The notes beneath the pieces are model-generated. The model was not told the origin of the DNA. It saw only the letters and a list, made by a program, of their open reading frames with translations, and made no database searches. A DNA stretch of 32,601 nt, taken from assembly GCA_047517485.1 (NCBI GenBank), contig JAKZSU010000216.1, positions 1 through 32,601 of the forward strand, read 5' to 3'. Positions 18,318-26,529 of this stretch are shown here, in pieces (positions within the stretch are counted from its first letter, which is position 1; every line of letters starts with the position of its first letter). This DNA is from JAKZSU01 sp047517485. Lineage in GTDB: Bacteria; Pseudomonadota; Alphaproteobacteria; UBA7887. A program made the translations under genes and the position numbers.

Positions 18318-19453
18318 CGGGTATCCTCGCTGCCTCCCGCCGACAATACCAGATCGTCGCGGTGGATCACTTCCTCGCGGCCACGATAGCCGAGAATTCG
18401 CTCTATTTCACCGCTTTTGTGGCCCAGGATGCGACCCACGTCGTCCGCCGCATAGGCGCTCAAGCCGCGCCCCACCTCGCGCCCCTTTTGATCCTCGACG
18501 CGCACCAGGTCGCCGCGGCAAAAGCCACCGTCGGCCGCGACGACACCGGCCGGCAACAGACTTTTGCCGCGCCCCAGCGCGCGCCGCGCGCCGTCGTCGA
18601 TCACCATCGTGCCGGCCGGTCGCAGGGTGCCGGCGATCCAGCGCTTGCGCGCGGTCAACGGATTGTCGTGCGCGGCGAACCAGGTACATGGCGCGCCGTC
18701 GCGGATCGCGCTGAGCGCGTGATCCGGCGCCCCAGCGGCGATAATCATATGGCAGCCGGCGCGCACCGCGATCTGCGCCGCGGCGATCTTGGTGATCATG
18801 CCGCCCGAGCCGACGTCCGACAGGCTGCCGCCCGCCATCGCCTCGATCGCGGGGGTGATCTCTGCCACTTCGTCGAGCCGTGTCGCGCTCGGATCGAGCA
18901 CCGGATCGGCGGTGTACAGCCCGTCGATGTCGGAGAGCAAAATCAACAGGTCGGCGCTGGCCATTTGCGCCACCCGCGCCGCCAGTCGGTCGTTGTCGCC
19001 GAAGCGGATTTCCTCGGTCGCCACCGTGTCGTTCTCGTTGATCAACGGTAGCGCGCCCCAGTCGAGCAAGGATTCGAGGGTGTTGCGGGCGTTGAGATAG
19101 CGCCGCCGATCGTCCGAATCCTGCAACGTCAGCAGCACCTGGGCGACCGCGATGTCGTGGCGGTCGAGCGCTTGCTGATAGGCGTGGGCGAGGCGGATCT
19201 GGCCGACCGCGGCGCAGGCCTGTTTGTCCTCGAGCTTGAGCGCCTTTTGCCGCTTGCCGAGACGGTTGCGACCGACCGCGACGGCGCCGGACGAAACCAG
19301 AATGACCTGCTTGCCGGCATCGCGCAGGGCCGCCACGTCGTCCGCCAGCGCGGCGAGCCAGGCCGCGCGAATCGTGCCGTCCTCGCCCGCCGTGAGCAAG
19401 GATGAGCCGATCTTGACGACAATCCGGCGTGCGTCGTCGAAGCGGCCGGTCAT
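18314..19453 (-). CDS. proB: Glutamate 5-kinase
   Basis: 379 residues from the ATG at 19453, which overlaps the obgE stop (ATGA). It phosphorylates glutamate, the first and normally proline-inhibited step of proline synthesis. The amino-acid-kinase domain occupies about 1-260 (RRIVVKIGSSLL, VSSGAVAVGRNRL, LPLINENDTVATEEIRFGDNDRL, VGSGGMITKI). A C-terminal PUA domain follows (about 275-365), the form found in the E. coli enzyme. No missing catalytic residue was seen. It is in an operon with obgE upstream and proA downstream. Confidence 0.97.
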   Translation of the reverse strand: MTGRFDDARRIVVKIGSSLLTAGEDGTIRAAWLAALADDVAALRDAGKQVILVSSGAVAVGRNRLGKRQKALKLEDKQACAAVGQIRLAHAYQQALDRHDIAVAQVLLTLQDSDDRRRYLNARNTLESLLDWGALPLINENDTVATEEIRFGDNDRLAARVAQMASADLLILLSDIDGLYTADPVLDPSATRLDEVAEITPAIEAMAGGSLSDVGSGGMITKIAAAQIAVRAGCHMIIAAGAPDHALSAIRDGAPCTWFAAHDNPLTARKRWIAGTLRPAGTMVIDDGARRALGRGKSLLPAGVVAADGGFCRGDLVRVEDQKGREVGRGLSAYAADDVGRILGHKSGEIERILGYRGREEVIHRDDLVLSAGGSEDTR

Positions 19454-20481
19454 GGGTGCCACGCCTCGGTCTCTTCCGGCTCGGCCTCGGTGCGCGCCGC
19501 GGCGACCATATCGCGCAGCGCCCGCATGATCGCTGGCACGCCGGTGCCGGTCGCCCCCGAAAGCACCAGAATGTTGGCGGCGCCGGCGGCGCGTAGCGCC
19601 TCGCGCGCTTCGTCGATCGCGCTCTCATCCAGCGCATCGGCTTTGTTGAGGCCGACGATCTGGGTTTTGTTTGCCAAGTCTTGGCCGTAGGCGGCAAGCT
19701 CGTCCTGCACGGTTTTGTATGCCGCCGCGACGTCCTCTCCGGTGCCGTCGACCAGATGCAACAGCGCGCCGCAGCGCTCGACATGACCGAGAAAACGATC
19801 GCCGAGGCCGATCCCCTCGTGCGCGCCCTCGATCAGGCCGGGAATGTCAGCGATAACGATCTCGTCGTCATCGATGCCGGCGACACCGAGCTGCGGCATC
19901 AGCGTGGTGAAGGGATAGTCGGCGATCTTGGGGCGAGCCCGGCTGACCGCGGCGAGAAATGTCGATTTACCCGCATTCGGCAACCCCACCAAACCGACAT
20001 CGGCGATCAATTTGAGGCGCAGCCAGACCCAATGCTCCTCGCCGGGGCCGCCATCGTCGGCACGACGCGGCGCCTGATTGATCGATGATTTGAAGCGCGC
20101 ATTGCCGCGCCCGCCACGCCCGCCGCGGGCGATCACCACCTTTTGGTCGGTCGCGACCATATCGGCGATCACGGTTTCCTTGTCTTCGGCGAGAATCTGG
20201 GTTCCCACCGGCACCTTGATGTCGAGATTGGCCGCGCCGGCCCCGGTGCGGTCGCGCCCCGAGCCGTCCTCACCACGCTTCGCCTTGAAGTGCTGCTGAT
20301 AGCGAAAGTCGATCAGCGTATTGAGGTTTTCGACGGCGACGAACGAGACATCGCCACCGCGCCCGCCGTCGCCACCCGACGGCCCGCCGAATTCGATATA
20401 TTTCTCGCGCCGAAACGCGACGCACCCGTTGCCGCCGTTGCCGCTCTTCAGGTAGATCTTGGCTTCGTCGAGAAACTTCAT
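19450..20481 (-). CDS. obgE: GTPase ObgE/CgtA
   Basis: 343-residue Obg GTPase, which binds the 50S subunit and links ribosome assembly to stress signalling. The N-terminal glycine-rich Obg fold is plain (MKFLDEAKIYLKSGNGGNG, GGPSGGDGGRGGDV). The G domain carries G1 GLPNAGKST (about 165-173), the switch region YPFTTLMPQLGV, G3 DIPGLIEGA, and G4 as NKAD (in VGLNKADAL). The C-terminal extension is short and acidic (EAEPEETEAWHP). The ATG at 20481 overlaps the GNAT stop; upstream extension of the same frame is an artefact within the GNAT gene. Confidence 0.97.
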   Translation of the reverse strand: MKFLDEAKIYLKSGNGGNGCVAFRREKYIEFGGPSGGDGGRGGDVSFVAVENLNTLIDFRYQQHFKAKRGEDGSGRDRTGAGAANLDIKVPVGTQILAEDKETVIADMVATDQKVVIARGGRGGRGNARFKSSINQAPRRADDGGPGEEHWVWLRLKLIADVGLVGLPNAGKSTFLAAVSRARPKIADYPFTTLMPQLGVAGIDDDEIVIADIPGLIEGAHEGIGLGDRFLGHVERCGALLHLVDGTGEDVAAAYKTVQDELAAYGQDLANKTQIVGLNKADALDESAIDEAREALRAAGAANILVLSGATGTGVPAIMRALRDMVAAARTEAEPEETEAWHP

Positions 20482-21008
20482 CGCGTCGCCTTCGCATAGC
20501 GCCGGCAGGCTACCGTCTCGCCGCGCGCTTCGCACCATTGCTCGTCGGTATGAGTGTAGCGGAAGCCGCACTTCTCTAGAACGCGCGCGGACGCGTCGTT
20601 TTCGATATAGGCGCCGGCATGGATCATTTCGGCCGCTAAATCGCCAAGACCATAGTTCGCGATCGCCCGCGTCGCCTCGGTCGCATAGCCGCGGTGCCAG
20701 TACGGCGCGCCGATCCAATAGCCCAGCGCCAAAGCGCCGCCGGCACCACGCCTGAGGCCGATCGAGCCGATCGGCCGACCGTCCTTGGTAATGCAGAACG
20801 GCCATTCGCGGGCGTTGGCGCGCAGCGCATCGTGGCCGGCGATCCACCGCGCCGTATGGCCGGCGGGGAGCGGGCTCGGTATGCGCGATGTCATGCGGGC
20901 CACCGTCGGGTCGCCGCACAGGGATTGCACGGCGGTCGCATCGCCGGCTTGAAACGGCCGGACGATCAACCGCTCGGTCTCAATCTCGCTCGTTCTCGTC
21001 TTGGTCAT
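20478..21008 (-). CDS. GNAT-family N-acetyltransferase
   Basis: 176 residues. The sequence is of the RimJ/RimL-like GNAT type: it begins EIETERLIVRPFQAGDA, and the acetyl-CoA binding segment reads YWIGAPYWHRGYATEA (about 98-113), followed by NDASARVLEKCGFRY, a typical motif of this group. The acceptor is unknown; related enzymes acetylate N-termini of proteins or small amines. It lies between rpmA and obgE, a place where many alphaproteobacteria carry a GNAT gene, and its stop overlaps the obgE ATG. The ATG at 21008 is preferred, because the longer frame runs through the terminator hairpin. Confidence 0.9.
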   Translation of the reverse strand: MTKTRTSEIETERLIVRPFQAGDATAVQSLCGDPTVARMTSRIPSPLPAGHTARWIAGHDALRANAREWPFCITKDGRPIGSIGLRRGAGGALALGYWIGAPYWHRGYATEATRAIANYGLGDLAAEMIHAGAYIENDASARVLEKCGFRYTHTDEQWCEARGETVACRRYAKATR

Positions 21009-21039
21009 GGCGTGGCCAGCGACGGAGGAGGGAGGATAC

Positions 21040-21070
21040 GGAAAGAGGGAGATGGCGTCCCATCTCCCTC
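21040..21070 (-). terminator. Rho-independent-like terminator after rpmA
   Basis: On the minus strand GAGGGAGATGG and CCATCTCCCTC (21045-21055 and 21060-21070) form a perfect 11-bp stem with a 4-base loop, followed by TTTCC. This sits between rpmA and the GNAT gene and would end or attenuate rplU-rpmA transcripts. Because obgE, proB and the rest lie just downstream in the same direction, part of their transcription may come from readthrough or from a promoter not identified here. The T-tract is short, so efficiency is uncertain. Confidence 0.7.
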
Positions 21071-21093
21071 CACTCCGTCTCGGTTTACAATGG

Positions 21094-21118
21094 GCGCCAC
21101 CGTTGGTGGCGCGCCACC
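21094..21118 (-). repeat. Overlapping alternative hairpins just after rpmA
   Basis: GGTGGCGCGCCACC (21105-21118) is a perfect palindrome. Its left half can instead pair with GCGCCACC (21094-21101) across a 3-base loop. The two pairings exclude each other. The element starts 5 bases after the rpmA stop and about 25 bases before the terminator stem at 21045-21070. Its role is unknown; it may stabilise the 3' end of the rplU-rpmA message. Confidence 0.55.
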
Positions 21119-21123
21119 GAACT

Positions 21124-21405
21124 TTATTTGGAACCACTCGGTCGCGACTCATCGGCCGAGGCAACGGTCACGAAGGTGCGCCCGAGCCGGCCGGTATGGA
21201 ACCCGACCTTGCCTTCGACAATCGCGAAAATCGTGTGATCCTTGCCCATGCGAACATTGTCGCCCGGGTGAAACTTGGTGCCGCGCTGCCGCACGATGAT
21301 ATTGCCGGGAATGACGATCTCGCCGCCGTATTTTTTGATGCCGAGCCGCCGGCCCGCCGAATCGCGGCCGTTGCGCGAACTGCCGCCTGCCTTTTTATGC
21401 GCCAT
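21124..21405 (-). CDS. rpmA: 50S ribosomal protein L27
   Basis: 93 residues. The N-terminal MAHKKAGGSSRNGRDSAG is diagnostic for L27, whose flexible tail reaches the peptidyl transferase centre. KYGGEIVIPGNIIVRQRGTK and FHPGDNVRMGKDHTIFA are also conserved (as separate segments). There is no Firmicutes-type cleaved N-terminal extension. It overlaps the rplU stop by one base (TAATG), so the two are translationally coupled. Confidence 0.99.
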   Translation of the reverse strand: MAHKKAGGSSRNGRDSAGRRLGIKKYGGEIVIPGNIIVRQRGTKFHPGDNVRMGKDHTIFAIVEGKVGFHTGRLGRTFVTVASADESRPSGSK

Positions 21406-21884
21406 TAGCCGGTCTCCTCGGTGTCGCCGGACTCGGCCTTGGGCTTGGCCGGCTTCTTGGCAGCGGCCTTCGGCGCGCTGTCTGTCTTAGCCGCCGCTTT
21501 CTTTTTCGCGGCGGGCTTCTCGCCGTCGTCACCAGCATCGGTGTCGGCGTTCTTGGCTGCTGCCTTTTTGGCGCCAATCTTGATGTCGGCAATACGCAGC
21601 ACCGTCAGGTCCTGGCGGTGCCCGGCCTTGCGACGGTAATTCTTGCGGCGATGTTTCTTGAACACGACGATTTTGTCGCCGCGCGCCTGTTCGACCACCG
21701 TCGCGGTCACCGTCGCGCCATCGACGGTTGGCGCCCCCACGGTCACGCCCTTGTCGTCGGCCACCAACAGGACTTCTTCCAGATTGACCGAGGAGCCGGC
21801 TTCACCGGCAAGTTTCTCGACCTGGATCACGTCGTTCTTGGCGACCTTGTACTGTTTGCCGCCGGTCTTGATCACTGCGTACAT
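21405..21884 (-). CDS. rplU: 50S ribosomal protein L21 with Lys/Ala-rich C-terminal tail
   Basis: 159 residues from the ATG at 21884, giving MYAVIKTGGKQYKVAKND, the canonical L21 start. The L21 core ends at about residue 103 (FKKHRRKNYRRKAGHRQ and LTVLRIADI). A further ~55 residues are rich in Lys, Ala, Asp and Pro (AKKKAAAKTDSAPKAAAKK). This low-complexity tail is common in alphaproteobacteria and is likely disordered. The gene is first in the long minus-strand run and has a strong promoter at 21940-21967. Confidence 0.98.
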   Translation of the reverse strand: MYAVIKTGGKQYKVAKNDVIQVEKLAGEAGSSVNLEEVLLVADDKGVTVGAPTVDGATVTATVVEQARGDKIVVFKKHRRKNYRRKAGHRQDLTVLRIADIKIGAKKAAAKNADTDAGDDGEKPAAKKKAAAKTDSAPKAAAKKPAKPKAESGDTEETG

Positions 21885-21939
21885 GACGCGCTCCATCGAC
21901 GCGGATTGCCGATGCAACCGCGAAATTCGGGAAGCCGGG

Positions 21940-21967
21940 AATATAGCGATCCGGGCCCCGCTGTCAA
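21940..21967 (-). promoter_or_regulatory. Sigma70-type promoter of rplU-rpmA
   Basis: On the minus strand a perfect TTGACA (21962-21967) is followed after 16 bases by TATATT (21940-21945). It lies 55 bases upstream of the rplU ATG and would give a leader of about 50 bases. This is the best promoter match noticed in the window, in keeping with a ribosomal protein operon. Confidence 0.8.
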
Positions 21968-22045
21968 CGGCCGCGAAGGCGCTGTGCGGAACCGGTCCAA
22001 GTCGCTAGTGTGCCGCCGCGACTCACCCGCTGGCAAGAGGTAACC

Positions 22046-23251
22046 ATGGCGAATACGAACGGGCATAAACACGGCGCACTGGCGGGGCTCAAGGTGGTCG
22101 ATTTGACGCGCATCCTGGCCGGCCCGTTCTGTACCTAAATATTCGGTGATCACGGCGCCGAGGTGATCAAGATCGAGCCGCCGCGGGGCGACGATACGCG
22201 GACCTGGGGGCCGCCGTTTCGTGACGGACAAAGTGCCTATTTCGCCGGGGTCAATCGCAACAAGGAAAGCCTCGGGCTCGATCTTTCGTCGGACGCGGGC
22301 CAGGCGGTGCTGTATCGCCTGTTGAACGACGCCGACATCCTGATCGAGAACTTCAAGGCCGGGAAAATGACCAAATGGGGCCTCGATTGGGACGCCGTGC
22401 TGGCGCCGCGCTTCCCGCGCCTGGTCTATGCTCAGATCACCGGCTATGGCTCGAACGGGCCGATGGCGGGGATGCCCGGTTTCGATGCGGTCGCCCAGGT
22501 GATGAGCGGCCTGGTCAGCGTCAACGGCGCCGCCGACGGCCCGCCATTTCGCGTCGGCGTGCCAATCTCCGACCTGGCGACCGGGCTCTATGCCGGCCTC
22601 GCGATTCTGATGGCCGTGCACGAGCGGACTGTGTCCGGGCGCGGCCAGAAGGTCGAGGTGTCGCTGCTCGACTGCTCGGTAAGCCTGCTGCATCCCCACG
22701 GCGCCAATTACCTGATGAGCGGCGAGCGGCCGGTGCGCACCGGCAACGCGCATCCCAATATCGCGCCGTATGATCTGTTCGAGACCAAGACCGCGCGGCT
22801 GTTCGCGGCGATCGGTAACGACCGGCAATTTCGCCGTTTTGTCGCCGAGCTCGGCGCGCCGGACCTCGCCGATGATGCGCGCTTTGCCACCAATGCCGAC
22901 CGGGTGACCAATCGCGACGCGCTGCGCGCCGCGCTGGCACCGTTGCTGGCGGACACCGATGGCGTCGCGCTGGCCGATCACTTGATGGCCGAGGGCATTC
23001 CCGCCGGCCCGGTGCTCGAAATTCCCGAGGTCATGGAGCATCCCCAAGTCCGCGCCCGCGATATGGTGGTCGAACAGGACGGCGGCCGGGTGATCGGCAC
23101 GCCGATCAAAATGGATCGCACCCCGGGCGATCCGCGGACGCCAGCGCCGCTGTTTTCAGAGCACGCGCGACAGGTGCTCGCCGCCGCCGGCTATGCGGAC
23201 GGCGAGATCGATGCCTTGATGGCATCGGGCGTGGTCAGCGCCGGGGAATAA
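22046..23251 (+). pseudogene. Family III (CaiB/BaiF) CoA-transferase interrupted by a stop at codon 31
   Basis: The frame from ATG 22046 (AAGAGG at 22035-22040) would give a 401-residue type III CoA-transferase, which moves CoA between carboxylic acids. The start ALAGLKVVDLTRILAGPFCT is family-typical. Codon 31 is TAA (22136-22138), where homologues usually have Gln in a CTQ motif, so a single C-to-T change of CAA explains it. The frame then stays open to 23251, with VIKIEPP, the probable catalytic Asp in ISDLATGLYAG (codon 176), and SGRGQKVEVSLLD. A GTG at 22163 could restart translation but would lose the conserved N-terminal strand and helix. It converges on an acyl-CoA dehydrogenase gene, suggesting an acyl-CoA pathway. 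Sequencing error is a real alternative. Confidence 0.85.
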
Positions 23252-23254
23252 TAC

Positions 23255-23287
23255 CGAACCGCGAAGAGTAGGACTCATCGCGGTTCG
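23255..23287 (+). terminator. Hairpin directly after the CoA-transferase frame
   Basis: CGAACCGCGA (23255-23264) and TCGCGGTTCG (23278-23287) make a perfect 10-bp stem with a 13-base loop, 3 bases after the stop at 23251. No T-tract follows, so it is a possible transcript-end hairpin rather than a classic intrinsic terminator. Confidence 0.5.
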
Positions 23288-23291
23288 TAAT

Positions 23292-23384
23292 GCGTTCAAG
23301 CGCCGGCCAAGCTGGCCTCGCATAAGCTCGGGCGCGCGGTCGCGCTTACCGAGCTGCAATGAGTTGCACTCATTGCAGCTCGGT
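23292..23384. repeat. Dispersed intergenic repeat, copy 1, with a 16-bp terminal hairpin
   Basis: This stretch shares GCGTTCAAGCG at its start and a 32-base identical core (23316-23347) with the element at 27797-27877. It ends in a perfect 16-bp inverted repeat (23348-23363 and 23369-23384) around a 5-base loop. AAGCGC (23298-23303) can also pair with GCGCTT (23342-23347), bracketing the core. It fills the gap between the convergent CoA-transferase frame and the acyl-CoA dehydrogenase gene. It may act as a bidirectional terminator or be a REP-like mobile repeat. Confidence 0.85.
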
Positions 23385-23391
23385 ATAAGCC

Positions 23392-24558
23392 TTAATAGGA
23401 TTTCGGCAGGCCGAGCGCGCGCTCGGCGATGAAGCTGAGGATCAACTGCTCGCTCACCGGGGCCAGCCGGTTGATCCAGATTTCGCGCATGAAGCGTTCG
23501 ACATGATACTCGGCGGCGTAGCCGTAGCCGCCATGGGTCAGCACCGCGCGTTCGCACGCGGTGAAGCCGGCGCGGGCGCCGAGGAATTTGGCGGCGTTGG
23601 CCTCGATGCCGCATGGCGCGCCCGAATCATAGAGGTCGGCCGCCTTGCGCATCATCATATCGGCGGCTTCGAGCTCGGCCCAGCTTTCGGCGAGCGGATG
23701 CTGTATCGCCTGGTTCTTGCCGATCGGCCGGCCGAAGACGACACGGTCCTTGGCATATTGGGTGGCCCGCGCCAGCGCCGCCCGGCCGATGCCGATCGCC
23801 TCCGCCGCGACCAGGACGCGCTCGGGATTTAGGCCGTGCAGGAGACAGCGGAAGCCCTGGCCTTCGTCGCCGATGCGATCCTCGAGCGGCACCTTCAGCC
23901 CGTCGATGAAAAGCGCGTTCGAATCGACCGCGTGGCGGCCCATTTTGTCGATCTTGCGCACCTCGACCGCTGAACGATCGAGATCGGTGTAGAACAGGCT
24001 CAAGCCGTCCGCCGGTTTGTCGCATTCGTCGATCGGACGGGTGCGCGCGAGCAGCAGGACTTTATCGGCGACCTGCGCGGTCGAGGTCCAAACCTTTTGC
24101 CCGTCGATGCGGTAGCCATTGCCGTCGCGCACGGCGCGGGTAATGACGCGTGTCGTATCGAGCCCGGCGTCGGGCTCGGTGACCGCGAAACAGGCGCGTT
24201 CGTCACCGGCGATCAGCGGCGGCAGGAAGCGCTGTTTCTGTTCCTCGGTGCCGAAGACGACGATCGGGTTGGGACCGAAGATATTCATATGAACGGACGA
24301 ACACCCGGCCATCGCGGCGCCCGAGGCGGCGATGGTGTGCATCATCAACGCGGCTTCGGTGACCCCGAGACCGGCGCCGCCATAGGCTTCCGGCATGGCG
24401 ATCCCGAGCCAGCCGTCGGTGGCCATCGCGGCGGCGAAATCGTGCGGGAAGCGCGCCTCGCGATCGCACTCCAGCCAATAGGTCTCGTCGAAATCGCCAC
24501 ATATCCGCTCGATCGCATCGACAATCTGTCGCTGATCGTCGGTCAGGTCGGTATTCAT
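23392..24558 (-). CDS. Acyl-CoA dehydrogenase
   Basis: 388-residue FAD-dependent enzyme that introduces an alpha-beta double bond into an acyl-CoA. The ATG at 24558 has AAGGGAGAG upstream and gives MNTDLTDDQRQIVDAIERI. The N-terminal helical domain is followed by the FAD/substrate segment ACFAVTEPDAGLDTTR and KVWTSTAQVAD (about 125-165). The C-terminal helical domain has VFGRPIGKNQAIQHPLAE and HGGYGYAAEYHVERFMREI. In the last segment the Glu before YHVER is at the position of the usual catalytic base. Chain-length specificity cannot be read. It is convergent with the CoA-transferase frame and divergent from the DUF1800 gene. Confidence 0.94.
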   Translation of the reverse strand: MNTDLTDDQRQIVDAIERICGDFDETYWLECDREARFPHDFAAAMATDGWLGIAMPEAYGGAGLGVTEAALMMHTIAASGAAMAGCSSVHMNIFGPNPIVVFGTEEQKQRFLPPLIAGDERACFAVTEPDAGLDTTRVITRAVRDGNGYRIDGQKVWTSTAQVADKVLLLARTRPIDECDKPADGLSLFYTDLDRSAVEVRKIDKMGRHAVDSNALFIDGLKVPLEDRIGDEGQGFRCLLHGLNPERVLVAAEAIGIGRAALARATQYAKDRVVFGRPIGKNQAIQHPLAESWAELEAADMMMRKAADLYDSGAPCGIEANAAKFLGARAGFTACERAVLTHGGYGYAAEYHVERFMREIWINRLAPVSEQLILSFIAERALGLPKSY

Positions 24559-24603
24559 AAAATTTCGCTCTCCCTTGCCAGCATGCCTGACCCAATGACA
24601 AGG

Positions 24604-24614
24604 ATTGGTCCAAT
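24604..24614. promoter_or_regulatory. Small palindrome in the divergent acyl-CoA dehydrogenase/DUF1800 gap
   Basis: ATTGGTCCAAT is an 11-base perfect inverted repeat (5-bp arms around one base) in the 128-base gap between two divergent genes. TATAGT on the plus strand and its complement-side TATACT on the minus strand lie about 20 bases away, near 24632. An operator is possible, but the arms are short and chance occurrence is not excluded. Confidence 0.3.
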
Positions 24615-24686
24615 GCATGGCGCGGCGCAGTATAGTTTAGCCAAACACGATACGACAGGCTGGCGGGACCGGCGCGGAGGAAGTCG

Positions 24687-26501
24687 ATGGGCATGAATTT
24701 GGGACGGATGTCGGGGCTGGCAGGCGGGCTAATGTTCGCCGCGGCGTCAGTGAGCGCGAACGATGCTTGGCACGAGGATTTGGCGCCGATCGCCGACGCC
24801 GATTGGTCCACGGAGCGTGCCGCGCATTTGCTCGAACGCGCGGGTTTTGGTGGATCGCCTGAAGATATCGCGGCGTTGGCGGCGATGACGCCCGAGGACG
24901 CGGTTCGCCATATCGTCAATTACGAAGGCATCGACAATGGCCATTTGGCGCCGTTCGATCATTCCGACATTCACGATCCGGGCCTGATCAATTTCCCGCC
25001 GAGCCGTCCGGCGACCACCAAATTGGCGAAAGAGACCGGCGAGGCGCTTGGGGTCAAGGTCAAGCCGAGCGGCAATCGGCCGATGCAGCCGGTGGTCAAC
25101 AAGTTCTTCTATTGGCTGCGCGCGAGCATGCTGGAGACCCGCCGGGTGTCCTATTGGTGGGCCGACCGCATGCTCAACACCAACCGCCCGCTCGAAGAGA
25201 AAATGACCCTGTTCTGGCACGGCCATTTCGCCAACAGCGAAAGCAAGGTGCGCGACTACCGCAAAATGCTGCTGCAGAACGAGACCTTTCGGCGCAACGC
25301 GACGGGCAACTTCCGGACCCTGATGGTCGCCGTCGCGCAGGACCCGGCGATGCTCTATTTCCTCGATGCCGCGGTCAATGTGAAGGGCGCGCCGAACGAG
25401 AATTTCGCCCGCGAAATCATGGAATTGTTCACCATGGGCGTGGGCAATTACAGCGAGCGCGATATCCGCGAGGCGGCGCGCGCGTTCACCGGTTGGAACT
25501 CCGACGACCTGACCTTCATCGTCAACGCCGAGCAACACGACGAAACCGAAAAGGAATTCTTCGGCCGCCGCGGCGCGTTCAACGGCACCCAGGTGATCGA
25601 GATCATTCTCGAGCAACCGGTGACCGCGGATTATCTCGCCACCAAGCTCTATCGCTACTTCGTGCGTGAGCCGGTATCGGCGGAATTCAGCAATGTGCTC
25701 GGCGGTGTTTTGCGCGACGCCAACTACGAACTCAAGCCGTTGTTGCGGACGATCTTCCTATCGCGCGATTTCTACAGCCCGGCCTCGGTCGGCACGCACA
25801 TCAAGAGCCCGGTCGAGCTGCTGGTCTCGACCCACAAGAAGCTCGGCGCGCCGGAGATCGCCGGCATTCCCGATTTCAACGAGACCACGACGGCGATGGG
25901 CCAGACGCTGTTCTGGCCGCCGACCGTGGCCGGCTGGGCAGGAGGGCGCAGTTGGATCACTCCGGGCCTGTTGCTCGAGCGGGGCAATTTCGGCCGCGAT
26001 GTGATGTTCCCCGACATTGATTTTTTGCCGCATGATCGCTACGCGCCCGATCCGACGATCCGCGACGTGCATCGCAAGACCAAGGCCGGCGCCGATATCA
26101 CCAGCGCCACGGTCGCGGGCTATGCCAACGAGGGTACGATGATGGCGGAATCGAACATGGCCGCCGACCGCGACGAGGATTTCAATACCCGCTACGCGTC
26201 GTATCGCGGCTGGCAGATGGCGATCGAACGGGTCAAGCCGTTGCCGCGCGCGGCGATCGCGGTGCGTCTCGCCGACATGGTGCGCGCCGAAGATCTGGCG
26301 GACGCGGCGGCGGTGGTCGATTACTTCCTCGGCCGCCTGCTGCGGGTGCCGCTGGGTGCCACCGAGCGCGATATGCTGGTGGCGTTTCTCGAGGGCGAAC
26401 TCGGCACCGCTAGCATAGCCGAGGCCGACACCTATCTCGAAGAACCGGTGCGCATGCTTATCCACCTCATCATGAGCCAACCGGAATATCAGCTCGGCTG
26501 A
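24687..26501 (+). CDS. DUF1800 family secreted protein
   Basis: 604 residues with an N-terminal signal peptide (MGMNLGRMSGLAGGLMFAAA, cleavage near ASVSAN). GGAGG at 24676-24680 supports the ATG at 24687. The body is recognisable as DUF1800: DWSTERAAHLLERAGFGGSP near residue 35, the conserved LFWHGHFANS (about 173-182), ENFAREIMELFTMGVGNYSE and REAARAFTGW (about 234-270), and the C-terminal LIMSQPEYQLG. The biochemical role of DUF1800 is not established. It is followed after 28 bases by a DUF1501 gene, a pairing seen in many bacteria, and both products should be exported. Confidence 0.92.
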   Translation: MGMNLGRMSGLAGGLMFAAASVSANDAWHEDLAPIADADWSTERAAHLLERAGFGGSPEDIAALAAMTPEDAVRHIVNYEGIDNGHLAPFDHSDIHDPGLINFPPSRPATTKLAKETGEALGVKVKPSGNRPMQPVVNKFFYWLRASMLETRRVSYWWADRMLNTNRPLEEKMTLFWHGHFANSESKVRDYRKMLLQNETFRRNATGNFRTLMVAVAQDPAMLYFLDAAVNVKGAPNENFAREIMELFTMGVGNYSERDIREAARAFTGWNSDDLTFIVNAEQHDETEKEFFGRRGAFNGTQVIEIILEQPVTADYLATKLYRYFVREPVSAEFSNVLGGVLRDANYELKPLLRTIFLSRDFYSPASVGTHIKSPVELLVSTHKKLGAPEIAGIPDFNETTTAMGQTLFWPPTVAGWAGGRSWITPGLLLERGNFGRDVMFPDIDFLPHDRYAPDPTIRDVHRKTKAGADITSATVAGYANEGTMMAESNMAADRDEDFNTRYASYRGWQMAIERVKPLPRAAIAVRLADMVRAEDLADAAAVVDYFLGRLLRVPLGATERDMLVAFLEGELGTASIAEADTYLEEPVRMLIHLIMSQPEYQLG

Positions 26502-26529
26502 CACGCAAGAGCCTGCGAGGGAAGAGACG

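Noticed and set aside
22136..22138. Recoding of the in-frame stop as selenocysteine or pyrrolysine
   Set aside because: The stop is TAA; those residues use TGA and TAG, and homologues have Gln at this position.
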